Assembly: GCA_034401795.1 (NCBI GenBank)
Contig: CM067365.1
Coordinates: 13,746,166-13,810,165, forward strand
DNA from: Chaetoderma sp. LZ-2023a
Lineage: Eukaryota > Mollusca > Caudofoveata > Chaetodermatida > Chaetodermatidae
Length of the DNA stretch: 64,000 nucleotides
Reading direction: 5' to 3'
The position numbers were made by a program, and so were the translations under genes. Positions 36,808 to 48,469 of this stretch are shown in pieces. The notes beneath the pieces are model-generated. The model did not search any database, was not told the origin of the DNA, and saw nothing but the letters and a program-made list of their open reading frames with translations. The number at the start of each line of letters is the position of its first letter. The first letter of the stretch is position 1.

Positions 36808-39800
36808 TCAGAAACCTGGGTGGCCTGATTGGCACACGACATAAGTTGGCATGATCCACATGTAGAAGTACATGGAAGCCCGCTTCTTCTGCAACTGCAA
36901 CGATGGGTACTGGAAGCTGTGCAATTGCAATGTAGTGTCTGGTGCAGCATTCAAATCAGACATTATTGGTACAAGTTGATTGTCTGCACGTCTCCAACCC
37001 CAGTCCAAAGGAGCAATGACACTCTCCATCCCCTTCAACTCATGGTTTATAGTACACCCTGAGACAATGGTATTTGGTGGACGATTCAGTGGGGGTGTGG
37101 GGGGGGGGGGGCGGAGACGTTCGGTTGTAATGAATGATTTAGTGTGGGCGACTTTCTTAGTAAACATGTCATAACGCAAGGCTGCCAGAGAGCAGGTGCT
37201 CTTCGCACCAGAAATAACAGCCACCGTTTAGCTGCCGAAGATTTCTATGTCAGTGCGGTTCGTGCCGCGTAAAATGAACGCATTTGCACAGAACTGGAGG
37301 ACTGGGTCGCCTTTCACAAGCATTTGGAAGGCGGATTTCTTTCCAACACTATACACACGAGACATTGAATCATATCCTGTGAATGCATGCAAGAATAACA
37401 TTTGTGTACACAACTCAATACCAAGAAGACGCTTTAACCAATTGATGTTGTACACCTTTGGAATACCTCTTGACTGATTGCCCAATCTAAAATAAAGTGG
37501 TTTCCGATCTGCTGGAGTGAAATGGAGAAGAAGAATTAACAGGTCAGTGTCCTCTCCAATTATAGTGGTGGGATGCATAGATGCTGTGGCAACCGTCGCC
37601 TTTGCAATGCCAACATCAGCGCCCCCTTCTGCCTGAATGACAGTACCACCCACTTTCTTCAGTTCGTCACTTATTAAACTGATTAGTTGTTGCTTATTAG
37701 TTCCCCTTGATAGGAATTCCTCCTTCTTCCCTTCAAACACGGTTTCACTGGTGAAGTTAACAATCGGATAAATAATTGTTTGTCCCGGTCTCTATTGTGT
37801 GTTATCCTTGATTGAAGGACCCACCCCATACCCGTCAAACACAACAGGTGCTGCCCATAGTGCTTACTTGGCTATTTTACTGTAGGTATCTCCTCTTACC
37901 CACTTAAGCTTGTGTAGCAAGGAGACTCCATAAAGCATATATATTTCAGTCTGTGGGATGGTGTCTGATGCTGCTTCACTTGATGACATCTTGTTACAGT
38001 GGTTAGTGATGGCTTGGACAAGTTGCGGTGTCAGCATTTCTCAAGATGTTATTGTCCTCAAAAAGGGATGGCGGATATGAACTCAGCTCGTATCTCACCC
38101 CCTCCCCGAGAGACATATGTCTTGTCCTGGAACCCACAAGGAATCGTTGGAACAGTAGGTTAGGATCAATGGTTCTGTCAGGAGCAACCTTCACAGCAGA
38201 TGAAGTTCCCAGGGTCTTTATCTTTCCTCTTGCCAGAGAATGAAAATACTGGCTGTCCAATCATTCTGTCAATGATGTTTCATCCAATGGACTCATTCAT
38301 GTACATTGCTGCCTTCATTTGCCCCTATACAATTGATGATGTTTCTCAATGCAAGGGCAGAGGAGAAAGGGGAACATGAAGTTAGCTGTATGCTTATCTT
38401 CGAAAGGCCTGATGGATCCCTTTCAATCCTTGTATCAGTCGAATATTTGTGTTGTTCGATTGTGGTGTATGCGAGATGAGTGAACTCCTGCATTGCAATG
38501 TTGAACTTAGACATTATAGGGGCTGACATTGTCCACACTGCTCGCTGTTCTTCCGCCATCTTACTGCCATGAGTCCAGCTGCCTGTGCTTTTTACCGACC
38601 TCACATGTGGTTGCTCAATGACTAGATCGCAACTGAAGCCTGCACAAAACTGATTTGTTCAACGAATAATATGGAAGCCATCTTGAAACTTCCTGTAGAT
38701 ATATGGGCGTGTGCCCTCCAGTTGACTCATTTCTAGAGCCATGCAGACTTCAAGTAGTTATAATATCCTGTTGCAGCAACTATCGGTAAGGCATCAGCAA
38801 CGAAACACAAGTGATTCACCCAAGACCCAGTGCGATCTGCCATGATCAGTGCTCGTGCAGTACCAAGCATCCACTGATAACCTAGCAACAAGTGGCTCAT
38901 TTTGAATTGCACACTGAACTAAGCTTTCTTTTATTAAGTTTCTCACTGATCCTCCTTGACGACTTTCAGGAGTGCTGTCACCCTTCAATAAGGATCAATA
39001 CATTATCTATGTCTCCTCTACTAGGGAAGCGAATTCCGGATTTTCATCAGCTACAGATTTTACAGTCATTTCATAAAGACCATTGCCCACCAGCAGATGC
39101 CCACGGAATGCGCTTTGAACTGATTTACCAGTCATCATATGCACTACAGCATTTTCACCGTATACTATTTCCAGAATGTTTTTATGTCATGTGCCCTCCA
39201 TCAGTGTACCTAATGCTCCAAGCAGATTCATGACCAAGTGGAAATTACCAAGCTTTAGTACTATTTCTTTCAAGTGGCTATTCTGTGGCGCAGCACTGCT
39301 GATCTCAGCAGCTTTTAAGTAAAGGGACTGATCACTCGTTGTCACTGGGGGTGGGGACATGGTGTCTGAATGCCATGCTACTGAGGAACTCCAATGTGGA
39401 CACAATGCAAGTTTTGTCACCGGGATACATGTCGATCATGGGCAAATGCAGAATGGAGGATTGGCCGGGATGCGTATGCCCCTGATGAAGGATATGCATC
39501 ATCCCCTGCTAATTTGCAGCTGGTTGTTTGAAATGGAATGATAGCTCCCATAAGATATCAACGCTCATGTCACAATCTTGGTGACATTGAAGTTCTTTAA
39601 ACATGGTGTTTCGAAGAGCATGGGTGGGAGTGGTACTCTATAATATCAACTATGAACATCTTTACAACGTTCAGTTCTAAAATTGTTTGCATACTGACAA
39701 GAAGGCTTCGTTTACTACCAGAGGTCAATGCAGCAATCATGGCCATCCCGTGAAATGTAATTTTAGCGTCAATGGTAAGACTAATGTGATCAACATTGTC

Positions 39801-40424
39801 ACCAGAAAATAACAATGACAAGTCCAATGGATCTGTGTATTCAACTAGCAAATCTGGTGTGACACAGCTTGTAGCATTCTTTTCAAACTGGAGCACTTCA
39901 CCATATGATTAGCTATATCCCATCTCAAAAGGAGTGTCCACAATGAATCTGGACTGATACAGGTGACGTACATGAACTGCTAGTCAAATCTGTAATGGTG
40001 CAATAACAGCCCGCGGTCTGGCTTGCCCAATACCGGCTACTTTGTGTTGGGGTGTTTTTTTTCAACAAATAGGTAGTTTAACATGTCTCGCAGTGTCTCC
40101 GGAATGAAGCCACTGCAGAGACAAGTTTAAGTTCCGTTTAGGTAGTGGTCAGTAACGGATGGTACCTTTGTTTTAATGTCACTCCTGCCCAGCCTTGATG
40201 CTGTCTCAATTATGGCTCTCCTTTGTGCCTCTTCATCGCCATCTCTGCGCGTCTTCGTAGTAAGACCGAAGTATGTGTGACGTTTTTTCGAAAAGTGAAA
40301 CTACACAACATGGCGGCGTCTCGGCGCATGCGTGCCCAAGAAAGGTACTGCCCTCGCCATTTCTACACATAAATACGGGTAATGTGACAACAAACCCATG
40401 AGAAAACAAACCCCTTGTTTGCAC
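36808..40424 (-). pseudogene. Decayed Academ-type transposase/XPG-like nuclease gene
   Basis: Collinear minus-strand pieces of one multi-domain protein. 39,597-39,896: LLVEYTDPLDLSL and GDNVDHISLTIDAKITFHGM; upstream in the same direction AVIAPLQI and SRFIVDTPFEMGY. 39,187-39,420: YLKAAEISS and LKLGNFHLVMNLLGALGTLM. 38,293-38,604: MSKFNIAMQEFTHLAYTT and CSPFSSALALRNII. 38,003-38,260: IDPNLLFQRFLV and YELSSYPPSLF. 37,228-37,740: nuclease-like core GADVGIAKATVATA, IGEDTDLLILLLHF, LFLHAFTGYDSMSRVYSVGK. 36,950-37,224: DWGWRRADNQLVPIMSDL. The last part (about 36,833-36,932) lies in another frame and reads CNCTASSTHRCSCRRSGLPC then TSTCGSCQ, a cysteine cluster. Stops and frameshifts separate the pieces. 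The family is widespread in invertebrate genomes as uncharacterised proteins. The nuclease assignment comes from the acidic GEDTDLL and FTGYDS motifs. Confidence 0.75.
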
Positions 40425-40496
40425 AGTGTTTATTTTTTCACCTTTGTCTTCCTATAGGATTTGTACGAAACACGTGGTATACGATTCTGATTGTTG

Positions 40497-40823
40497 GCTG
40501 CCATATTGACCGCCATCTTGGATTTACGGATTCGACAGGGCTAAATCGATATTCCATGTGTGCCAATGAATTCCTTGACCCTTACAACCCTAGAGTAGAC
40601 ATATAAATTACTGTTTTACGCCTAATAATAAGGAAGTTATAGGCATTTTCCTTATTTTCAAGATCAGTGGCGGCCATCTTGGATGTGACCCAGTTTTACC
40701 CCACTTTCCGGGGTCAGGTTTTGGTGTCATTCACTACATCGAATAAGTTAAAACACCACTGACAAACGTTTTGTTAGAATCTTTTGGGGGTTAGGGTATT
40801 TTTTTCATAAATTGACCCGCCTA
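40497..40823 (-). repeat. Right terminal inverted repeat of the Academ-type element
   Basis: Reverse complement of the left end, ending TTGACCCGCCTA at 40,812-40,823. Inner landmarks include GCCATCTTGGATTTACG near 40,512, ATAAGGAAGTTATA near 40,627 and GGCGGCCATCTTGGATG near 40,669. Confidence 0.8.
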
Positions 40824-41249
40824 TCAACCTGCAGGTGGCATAAATGATTAGGACGTCATATGTTTGAGGGATAGATCAAATTCATCTATTGTTTTGTACT
40901 AAAAAGAATGCGTCATAAGTATTGTACAGGAGGTGTTATGGCTATTTAGTATGATATTGTATGGACATTTGTGGATATCTCACATTGAATCAATTGATTT
41001 TGATTAATTTATTCTATGACATCGTCCTGTTAACTAGTTTTACTGACACGCCGGCCAGGAGATCCACATATGACAAAAACCCAAAAAGATGCGTCATATG
41101 AATAGTCGCTGATTCAACGGGCGGTGGCGTCCTCATATGAATACCAGGGTATGATTGCGTATAACAGATCGACATAACACAATATGCAGCACAGCTAAGA
41201 AATAACATAGAATGTTTTCAAATTAAAATATAGCATATTGTTGAATATA
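40824..41249 (+). repeat. Right target duplication and resumed segment B/hairpin-A arm
   Basis: TCA at 40,824-40,826, then CAGGTGGCATAAATGATTAG, TTGTTTTGTACTAAAAAG and AATGCGTCATA match 5,335-5,440. The sequence continues collinear with 5,440-5,720. Confidence 0.75.
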
Positions 41250-42262
41250 TTGAAAATAATATTTCAACGTAGCATTACTTACATTTTGATCTAAATTTTG
41301 CTAACAAACGCTTTATGGCTTTGTTTTGGAAACATATTCACATATTTATGAGCTCTATTGGGCAACTGTGTTGCCCCGAGAAGAACGAGGAGACATATAT
41401 AGTGTCAGTCTCAACAGTCTCTCTTGATTGAGAGAGGGAGATGTATGAAAGAAATGAGACGTATACGGCAAGTCTACCAGGCTGCAGTTGACATTAACTA
41501 TTTACGTCTCTATTCTATGGAATGCCATTCATTTCAGAGATTTAAGCCATGGGTTCAGGGCATCGTGTTCAACCTGGTCACCTCTCAATTATCTCTATTG
41601 CAACCACTTCCAACAATATATGAATTATGATATCGTCACATGTTATATCGCTAACGGAGATCATATATGATAAAGGATGTGACGATTATTGGAATAAGTA
41701 CCCAGCCCATAATAATTAGACAGACACCTTTCAACTATCAGAGATCCAGTACGCGAATACACCTGGATTTGTCTCATTGTGTATGAATCGTAGAAAATAT
41801 CATACGGCGTGACACCACGTGGCCTTGTAAGGTAGGGAGTTAACACAATATATCCGTTAAGTCCACATGACAAAGGCAGCAATGTCTTAAAATCTAATTA
41901 TGTTCAACATATTCAACAACATGTACATCGTTTGCTAAATTGAACTAACTAACATGTTTCTGTTTTTGTTTTGTCAGTCTCAAGGTTTCCATCTCTCTCC
42001 TAATTGAGAGGGGTGGGTGGGGGTGTATGAAACCGCTCAGAGAAATGTATGCGACAAGCCCAACAAGTTGCAGCTGACAGTAACTATGTACCTCCCTATT
42101 CTAGGAATTTTATTTCATTGATTTAAGTCATGACTTCATGGTATCCTGTTCAACATGCTCACCTCTCAATTATTTCTACAGTAACCAATTCTAAGGCGAT
42201 CTGAATGATGGTATCATCACCTGTCATCTCGCCTATGGATATGGTTTGTAAAAAGAGTGTGG

Positions 42263-42355
<93 letters not shown>

Positions 42356-42480
42356 TATATATATATTGGAACCTATATTCCGCCCATAATAATTAGACAG
42401 ACATCCTTCAACTAATCAGCGATCCAGTTCACTAATACAACTGTCTTTGCCTCTCCTTCTACACGTTTATGTGGAATCCA
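41250..42480 (+). repeat. Tandem duplication of about 620 bp within segment B
   Basis: Two related units: ATGAAAGAAATGAGACGTAT / CTCACCTCTCAATTATCT / CATAATAATTAGACAGACA near 41,450-41,730, and GTATGAAACCGC / GCTCACCTCTCAATTATTT / CATAATAATTAGACAGACAT near 42,015-42,405. Segment A has one unit. The right edge of the first unit is AGGCAGCAATGTCTTAAAAT at 41,876, the counterpart of the right arm of the inverted repeat at 5,741-5,781. Confidence 0.65.
42265..42366. repeat. (AT)n microsatellite
   Basis: About 100 bp of alternating A and T, nearly perfect, in the second unit of the duplication. Confidence 0.97.
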
Positions 42481-42859
42481 CAGAAGTGGTGTGCCAATGA
42501 CGCATGCTCATAACACGATTGCCATGTAGAATGTAAACAATGCCCATGATAATGCGGCATGCTAAATTCGTACCATTGAATTTGGATGTAGGTGTATAAG
42601 CAAGCGTTACTACACTTCAAATGAGATATACTCAGCTACCATTTACACTCCTTTCCAGATCAACTGTCCGATCACGCATTCTCTGGCATACTCTCTGCTA
42701 CTGGTATACGATATCATTTATTGTGTGACAACTTGAAAGGTGTAGGTTGTTATTGATCGAGCCGATCTGTCACTCGAGTAAATGACATGATATTCAAGTA
42801 CATCACATATAGGTTGACGTCACAATCAAATAATACCTTATCAGGCACCAACATGAACA

Positions 42860-43130
42860 TTGAAAGGTTCACCAGTTGTGCGAATTGTATGGTTTTGAAG
42901 GATTTCTTATTTCACATTTTGTTGAATATTGTGAAACTAATTTGACTGAGCGCTGTTGTATCCATTGGCAGCAACAGCCTCAGTCAAATTATTTTGGGGA
43001 AAAACCTGACAGCCTACCTCCATCGTTATCTTGAAATTGGGATTCTGTTAATTCAGGTTTCAAAGTATATAAATTGATCCAAACACGCGCGAAATGTGAG
43101 CAGATCTTAGCTAGGTGGAACGTGGCTAAA
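42860..43130 (-). repeat. Hairpin-A element, reversed
   Basis: The palindrome at 42,920-43,010 pairs AACTAATTTGACTGAGCGCT with its reversed partner near 42,965-42,995. It is followed by CAGCCTACCTCCAT and GGGATTCTGTTAATTCAGG. Confidence 0.7.
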
Positions 43131-43807
43131 CGTGACTTCACCCATCGTTGATACTAGGCCAATGAAAATGGTTCGATTAACTTTGTGAACCTTTCCAACT
43201 CAACTGCACCAATTGCGTAACATATGGCATCACCTCTACTACAGCTGTTCAGTATCATCTACCATGCGACCACTCGAAATGCATGGATTGTTATCCTTTG
43301 TTCAGATAAAAGAAAACGCAATCAAGCATTCAGCAAAAGCTTGAACATCAATCATACTGCCAAATAACATCCCACACACACAAATTTCTCTCGCTCCCGC
43401 TTTCCTCATGCACACTGCCATCCCCGCGTTCCTGGAATCTTAGTACATGCCACCGCTCTCCCCTCGTCCACTCTCACGCATCTCCGTCTCCCCAGTGATG
43501 CTAAACGAGCTATGTTCATTCAGTGATCAAACTATTCAAATCACATCCACGACATTTTAATTGACGGTATTGAAGACAGTAATAGGCAAATTTACGTCTT
43601 ATTTAACAGATTAAACAATACCATTAATCGAATTTCTTCTTCAGCCACATATTATTTCTAAATCAAATCATGAATGTTATGCAAGATTGGACGCGCTACA
43701 CTCGCCACGGAATACGCTAATGGACCGCAAATAGCATTATGTATGAGGTATAGTGGTGATTATATCCTGGGAAGCGGATACTCATATTGACATAAATTAG
43801 ATAAAAA
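43131..43807. other. Segment B backbone, no gene recognised
   Basis: Counterpart of about 7,220-8,920. No coding signal. Confidence 0.5.
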
Positions 43808-43962
43808 GGATTAGAGGTGTTGAGGTTTGGAGGCTAGATTTCTTTATTTTACTGTATTTTTTGTGACCATGTTTCGCACATAAATGTGCTTCATCAGGGC
43901 TAATGAAACCTTTTCAAAATAAACACAGTTATTCTACAAAAGGTACAACCTCTAATCGTTTT
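43808..43962. repeat. Small inverted-repeat element (GATTAGAGGT ends)
   Basis: GATTAGAGGT at the left and ACCTCTAATC at the right enclose about 135 bp. Inside is TTTCGCACATAAATGTGCTT, a short hairpin. In segment A the same arms enclose only about 20 bp (8,930-8,967), so this is either an expansion here or a loss there. Confidence 0.6.
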
Positions 43963-44274
43963 CTGGTTCTATTTAACAGTTGACGTATATTGGCAGTGTG
44001 TAATGCTTGCGGCTTAGCTATTCCAGTGACAATATAGCATCAGTTCTATTCTGTATTTCGTAAACATGAACCGATATTAAAATAGCTCCATAGAGATAGG
44101 ATTTTGATTGATTGAAGTCGATTCACTAGAAGTTATACATTCTTTAAACCTATTCATCGCTGTCATTTTGTAGATTGTAATACGATTACTCATTACGTCA
44201 GTGGCATATGAGACCAACCAATATGCCAAGCATCCTAGCACTCAAATGCTTCCACCACACACGCGCCGCAATGC

Positions 44275-44462
44275 AACGTCTTACTTTGCCGGTGAGGCTT
44301 TCACGATGTTGTTTTCTGATACACAGTGGACATTTGTTGCAACAGATTTTGACCAAAATCACTGCTACTGCCTATACAGTTGGTTCTATGATGCTTGGCG
44401 TTTTCGTCGGTTGTGGGTTCGATTCCCTGGCAATGCCAAAATTACCGTAATGGCGCAACTAC
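44275..44462. repeat. Insertion absent from segment A, with tRNA-like internal promoter motif
   Basis: Segment A joins ATGCCACGACTAATTC directly to AAACTATTTTTCGATTG, whereas B has about 185 bp extra. The insert holds ACAGTTGGTTCTATGATG, resembling a tRNA D-arm, and 30 bases on GGGTTCGATTCCC, a close match to the RNA polymerase III B box. The flanking stems do not pair well as a tRNA, so a tRNA-derived SINE fragment is more likely than a tRNA gene. TGCCAAGCATCCTAG (44,222) and CTATGATGCTTGGCG (44,387) also form an inverted repeat. Confidence 0.4.
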
Positions 44463-47400
44463 TTGTATAACTATTTTTAGATTGACGTTTCTAGTACAAT
44501 TAAAATAAAGAAAATGGAACTGTCGACGATGACATTTTAAGGAGAAGTGTTCAGGCGTATACAAATTCACGATATATGCCGGCTTGGCTTGAACATTCAA
44601 TCTTTATCTTGCATGGTTAACTTACGAATATGTAACTCAATGAATATTGATCACACACTAGTAAATCATTTTAGCAAGCATTGTATTCGATCAAATGCAC
44701 TTCAGTCATCGTATTACTGGTTGATGTATTGCAATTAATACCATTACATTCAAAGAACATGGGCCTGTTAATAACCTCAAAGGAGGATTGCAGTTTATCG
44801 CGCAATCATATGACATCGTAATCAACTAGATGGCATACAGGATGACGTCAGAATAAATTGGGTTATCGATTGACGTAGATAATTTTCGTCACCAACACCT
44901 TAATAGATGACGAACTAAGTATTGTTTTACGAATTGTATTAGCTAGAGATGAACGAGGCACAACTAACTCTGGATTAGTGAAGGCTGTGTCAGTGCAGAT
45001 TTCATATATCGTGTTAAAGAATCTCACCATTGTTCTGATCTCACGATGCTCAACCTATGCTTGGACGAATATTCAGTTTTCATAATCACGATTTTCGCTT
45101 GTATCGCCATTCTGAGCTAGGGTGGGGGAACTTGAACACAGTTTTATTTAACACAAAAATAACTATGGAACCGGAATTATTTCGACTAGTATTGATAATT
45201 TTTTTTTTAAATCCTACAAACTTTACTTCGAATGAGAATTGGTAACATAACGCTAAAATAACGAAAATTGTAGTTGACCATTACAACCGCCTCCAGTATA
45301 ATTGCCAGATAGTAATAGGTGTTCGGAAATGATATTACAACCAATTAGAGTAATACTTCGGAACACAATATCGCTACAATCTGGCAAGCTTGGCCAATAT
45401 AAGCGACCAACATAAAATGATACAAATTGGAATCAAACTTGCGAGAAAGGTGGCTTGAACGCCCGAGAATTAAAATGTGGGAGATCGCTTGTTATGTTGG
45501 CAACAAAATGACTCTTTTGCGATTGGAGGCGAATGCCACATTCTTGCGAGATTTCATACACTAACGGGAGTTTGAGACGGAAGGTAACTCACATTATCAT
45601 AACCCTTCCTGTTATCAAACTGGTACCCATTTTACCGCGACCGTATTTAAAGCACGATAATCTGTTACCATCACACAGTGATACTATCTAGCGATATTCG
45701 AGTTCCGAGTCCAGAATATTTATATCCGAGTACTTGCTCTAAACTTTGTTGATACTTCATGATTTGATTTAACCAGAGCAGTATTTTCTGTCAAATTTTG
45801 ATTAATTTTGATGTGATAAACGACCTTTATTAAGAGATGCGCAATATTTATGCGGCCCCATTTAATAATTTCACTCCTGCGATGATATTTTTTATATGTA
45901 TATTGAACATAGTTTCATATTACGAAATTGTTCAATGTTCGTGGTAGTTTTAAACACTTTAGATTATTGATTTCACCATTTTCTTGAATTGAAATATATC
46001 TAAAATAAGGCCACTCTTTATCAGAGATGCTTGTTTGGAAATGTAACACCTCTTGCGCTAATATAATCCTAGGCTACTAATAGACGATGTACGTTAGTTT
46101 TCATTTTAAAAAACAACAATCTTGGGGATTGAAAATCGTCGATTATTCGATCATTAATTTTGCTATCGTCCACGAGCATATTTTAAATAAAAATCACGAT
46201 TAATCGAATAATCGAATAATTGTGCAAGCCTAGCTCAACCAGCAACAATGAATTTCAAATCTCACCACGCACTTTCATATCCTAAATAGGTGTGAGTATC
46301 TGAGTGGAAATCGATTCGCTTATATGTAAGACACATACTAAGACGCATGCGGTGGTTATAGAGACGGTTATGATATAAAATCACATCTTCAGACAGTTAT
46401 TACCATAGTAATGTGGTGACCTCTGGCCTCGCAAATGGCACCGCTTCTTAAATAGCTGCGTGTGCTTGTTTATTTAAAATTCTAGAAATGCTCTTCGCCA
46501 CAATGGAGACCGCATGAAACGAATGTGCAGCCTGCACGGATGGAAAAGCAATTAAATCACTCATTTGGTGTATAGATAAGACATTGTGTCATGCTATTTG
46601 AATGAGAAAGTTGAGTCATTGACATTGATTGATTTGAATAAATTATACACTATTCTTTGGAAGCTTTCTGGCATAGGAGCGAATTTGCCTGGAATTATCC
46701 GACACGCATCAGGCGTAATGGTTTTTGGTTACCTTCTTATGCAATCTATATGCGGCAATATCGTCCTGAATTGAGACATCCTCGAACACATATCTGCGAC
46801 TCCATCATCCATTCATTAGCCATCAAGCAGATGTTTCCTACAGCTTTTATATTAATAGTTGTTCTAAAGACGACGCATCCATTATTTATATTTCTTCCAT
46901 AGGAAGGGCTATATCATTTGTTATCAATCGCTAGCTGTCATTCAATTACGGGTTTTTTTTATATCCGAGCTATATTGGCGCTGTTAATGGTCCGCCCCTA
47001 GTTGCTACTTAGTGTGTTGGGGTTTTTTCTTTTACACACGGTTTTATTTTGTTACACACATCCAACTAGGCGCTGTGTAGGTTGTCAGTGTGGGTACATA
47101 TCAATGCAGTAAAATTGAGCATTGCATGAATATGGGTCCAGAAAATGCCTCAATATTCTGTTAATATTACAGCAGCACCATGTCTCAGCGGAGCACTACC
47201 AATAAAAAAATAGGCGCCGGCCATTCTAGCAGCAAACATAACCTGAATTAGACAGGAAACTATTTCTTCTGAGTAAAGTGGCAGACACTACACGCTATGC
47301 TATTTAAATGAATGGCATACTTTGCCTGTGATCTGCTGGTCTCTTTAGCAAATTAGATGCAATATAATCCTTGGGATCTTTCCGGTTTTGGGGCGAATTT

Positions 47401-47590
47401 ATCGTATTTGATCTATCAGCTGCCATACATAGAGATTGCATTGCCATCTTAAATAGAGGAATGGTGCAGATGATATCAGCGACTCCATTATCCATTCATA
47501 ATCAGTGAAACAGAAGTATCCTGTCCCGCAGGCTCAGTGAGAAACTATTATGTCAAATCTTTATTACACTACAATCCCGTGTATTGTAAT
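44463..47590. other. Segment B backbone, no gene recognised
   Basis: Includes a partial reversed hairpin-A copy at about 44,770-44,960, DNA at about 45.1-46.2 kb with no clear partner in segment A (it contains ATTATTCGAT and ATCGAATAATCGAATAAT, self-complementary), and the shared module near 46,940. No frame longer than 81 codons and none conserved in A. Confidence 0.5.
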
Positions 47591-47810
47591 CATTGTTAAT
47601 AAGAACAAGCCAACAGACATTCAAACATGTTTTGAATATCTGATCTATATTGCCACTGTTAATGGTATACTTGACGTCCGTACATCGTCTGTTTTTCTTC
47701 GTTTGTTATTTGTGTTAACTCCTCTAGAATCTGGTTTAGGTAAATCAAATCAAACAAAGCGTACGGGCCGAAAAATACATTTTATATAAATATAAATACG
47801 CTACAATAAC

Positions 47811-48469
47811 TGCTTCTCTCTTTCTCTGAGGACCAGGTTTGCTTGTTGGTAAATGAGAGACCGCATTTCAGAAGGAATACTAAACTTAACTCGTGAAACT
47901 AATTGACAAAATTTGTGGTAACCTGTCTAACAGTGCTTGCAAAATGCGCGTATAAACACTCAATCAGTGTGGAATTGCAAGTTATAAGACCAGCTAAAAA
48001 TAATGTTATTTACCTACAAATAAAATGTTTATTGATGGTAAACACTATTACACATTGATATGTAAATGTTGCTTGGTGGGTAGTCTGACAACTATGGTTT
48101 GTAGTGGAACTGGCGGCAGGGTGATTGGATAACGTTCCGTGATGTATGCGTTTGGGAACTTGTGACTATTGGAAAGATTGAGCTACACGCACATCTAACT
48201 GGTGAACGTGGTGAACTGCAAGTGTCTTCGATTTCGAGGACAGTTTCTGTTTGGAGCATAGGTGATATATAAATGTATCTGTTAGACCAGTTATTTCAAT
48301 GCTGATGGGTGAGGCAAGCATTTCTCGTTCTGCAGTTTGATCCTAACATTGCCCCCTCCCCGTCAACCTACCAACAATAAAATTGCATGACACTAACAAG
48401 ATTTTATGAATTTGTTTCTCTATAGAAGCAACTTCTAACAAAATTGTCATTTACAGGTTCTAACATGTT
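47811..48469. other. No gene recognised
   Basis: Lies between segment B and the piggyBac relic. I see no terminal inverted repeat that would mark the left end of that element. Confidence 0.4.

Larger units (their letters stand above)
36239..40823 (-). mobile_element. Academ-type DNA transposon (4,585 bp), non-functional
   Basis: Both ends begin TAGGCGGGTCAA and the inverted similarity runs inward for about 330 bp. The element is flanked by TCA duplications and the paralogous empty site is at 5,335-5,337. It encodes on the minus strand a decayed protein with an XPG/FEN1-like nuclease core and a cysteine-rich C-terminus. As I recall the literature, Academ transposons have 3-4 bp target duplications and proteins combining an XPG nuclease with a C8 zinc finger (the AcademX branch). 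The superfamily call rests on that combination; a new related superfamily cannot be excluded without a database search. The gene is interrupted many times, so the element is not autonomous. Confidence 0.75.
35795..47810 (+). repeat. Segment B of the large internal paralogous repeat
   Basis: Same orientation and order as segment A (4,945-19,090). Differences from A: a triplicated 65-bp unit at the left end, the Academ-type transposon at 36,239-40,823, a tandem duplication of about 620 bp (41,250-42,480), an (AT)n tract, an extra block at 44,275-44,462 and extra DNA near 45.1-46.2 kb. It lacks the LTR-type fossil and the satellite-bearing insertion found in A. Confidence 0.8.

Noticed and set aside
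44366-44436. tRNA gene
   Set aside because: B-box-like and A-box-like motifs are present but the T-arm and acceptor stems do not pair properly; a SINE fragment fits better.
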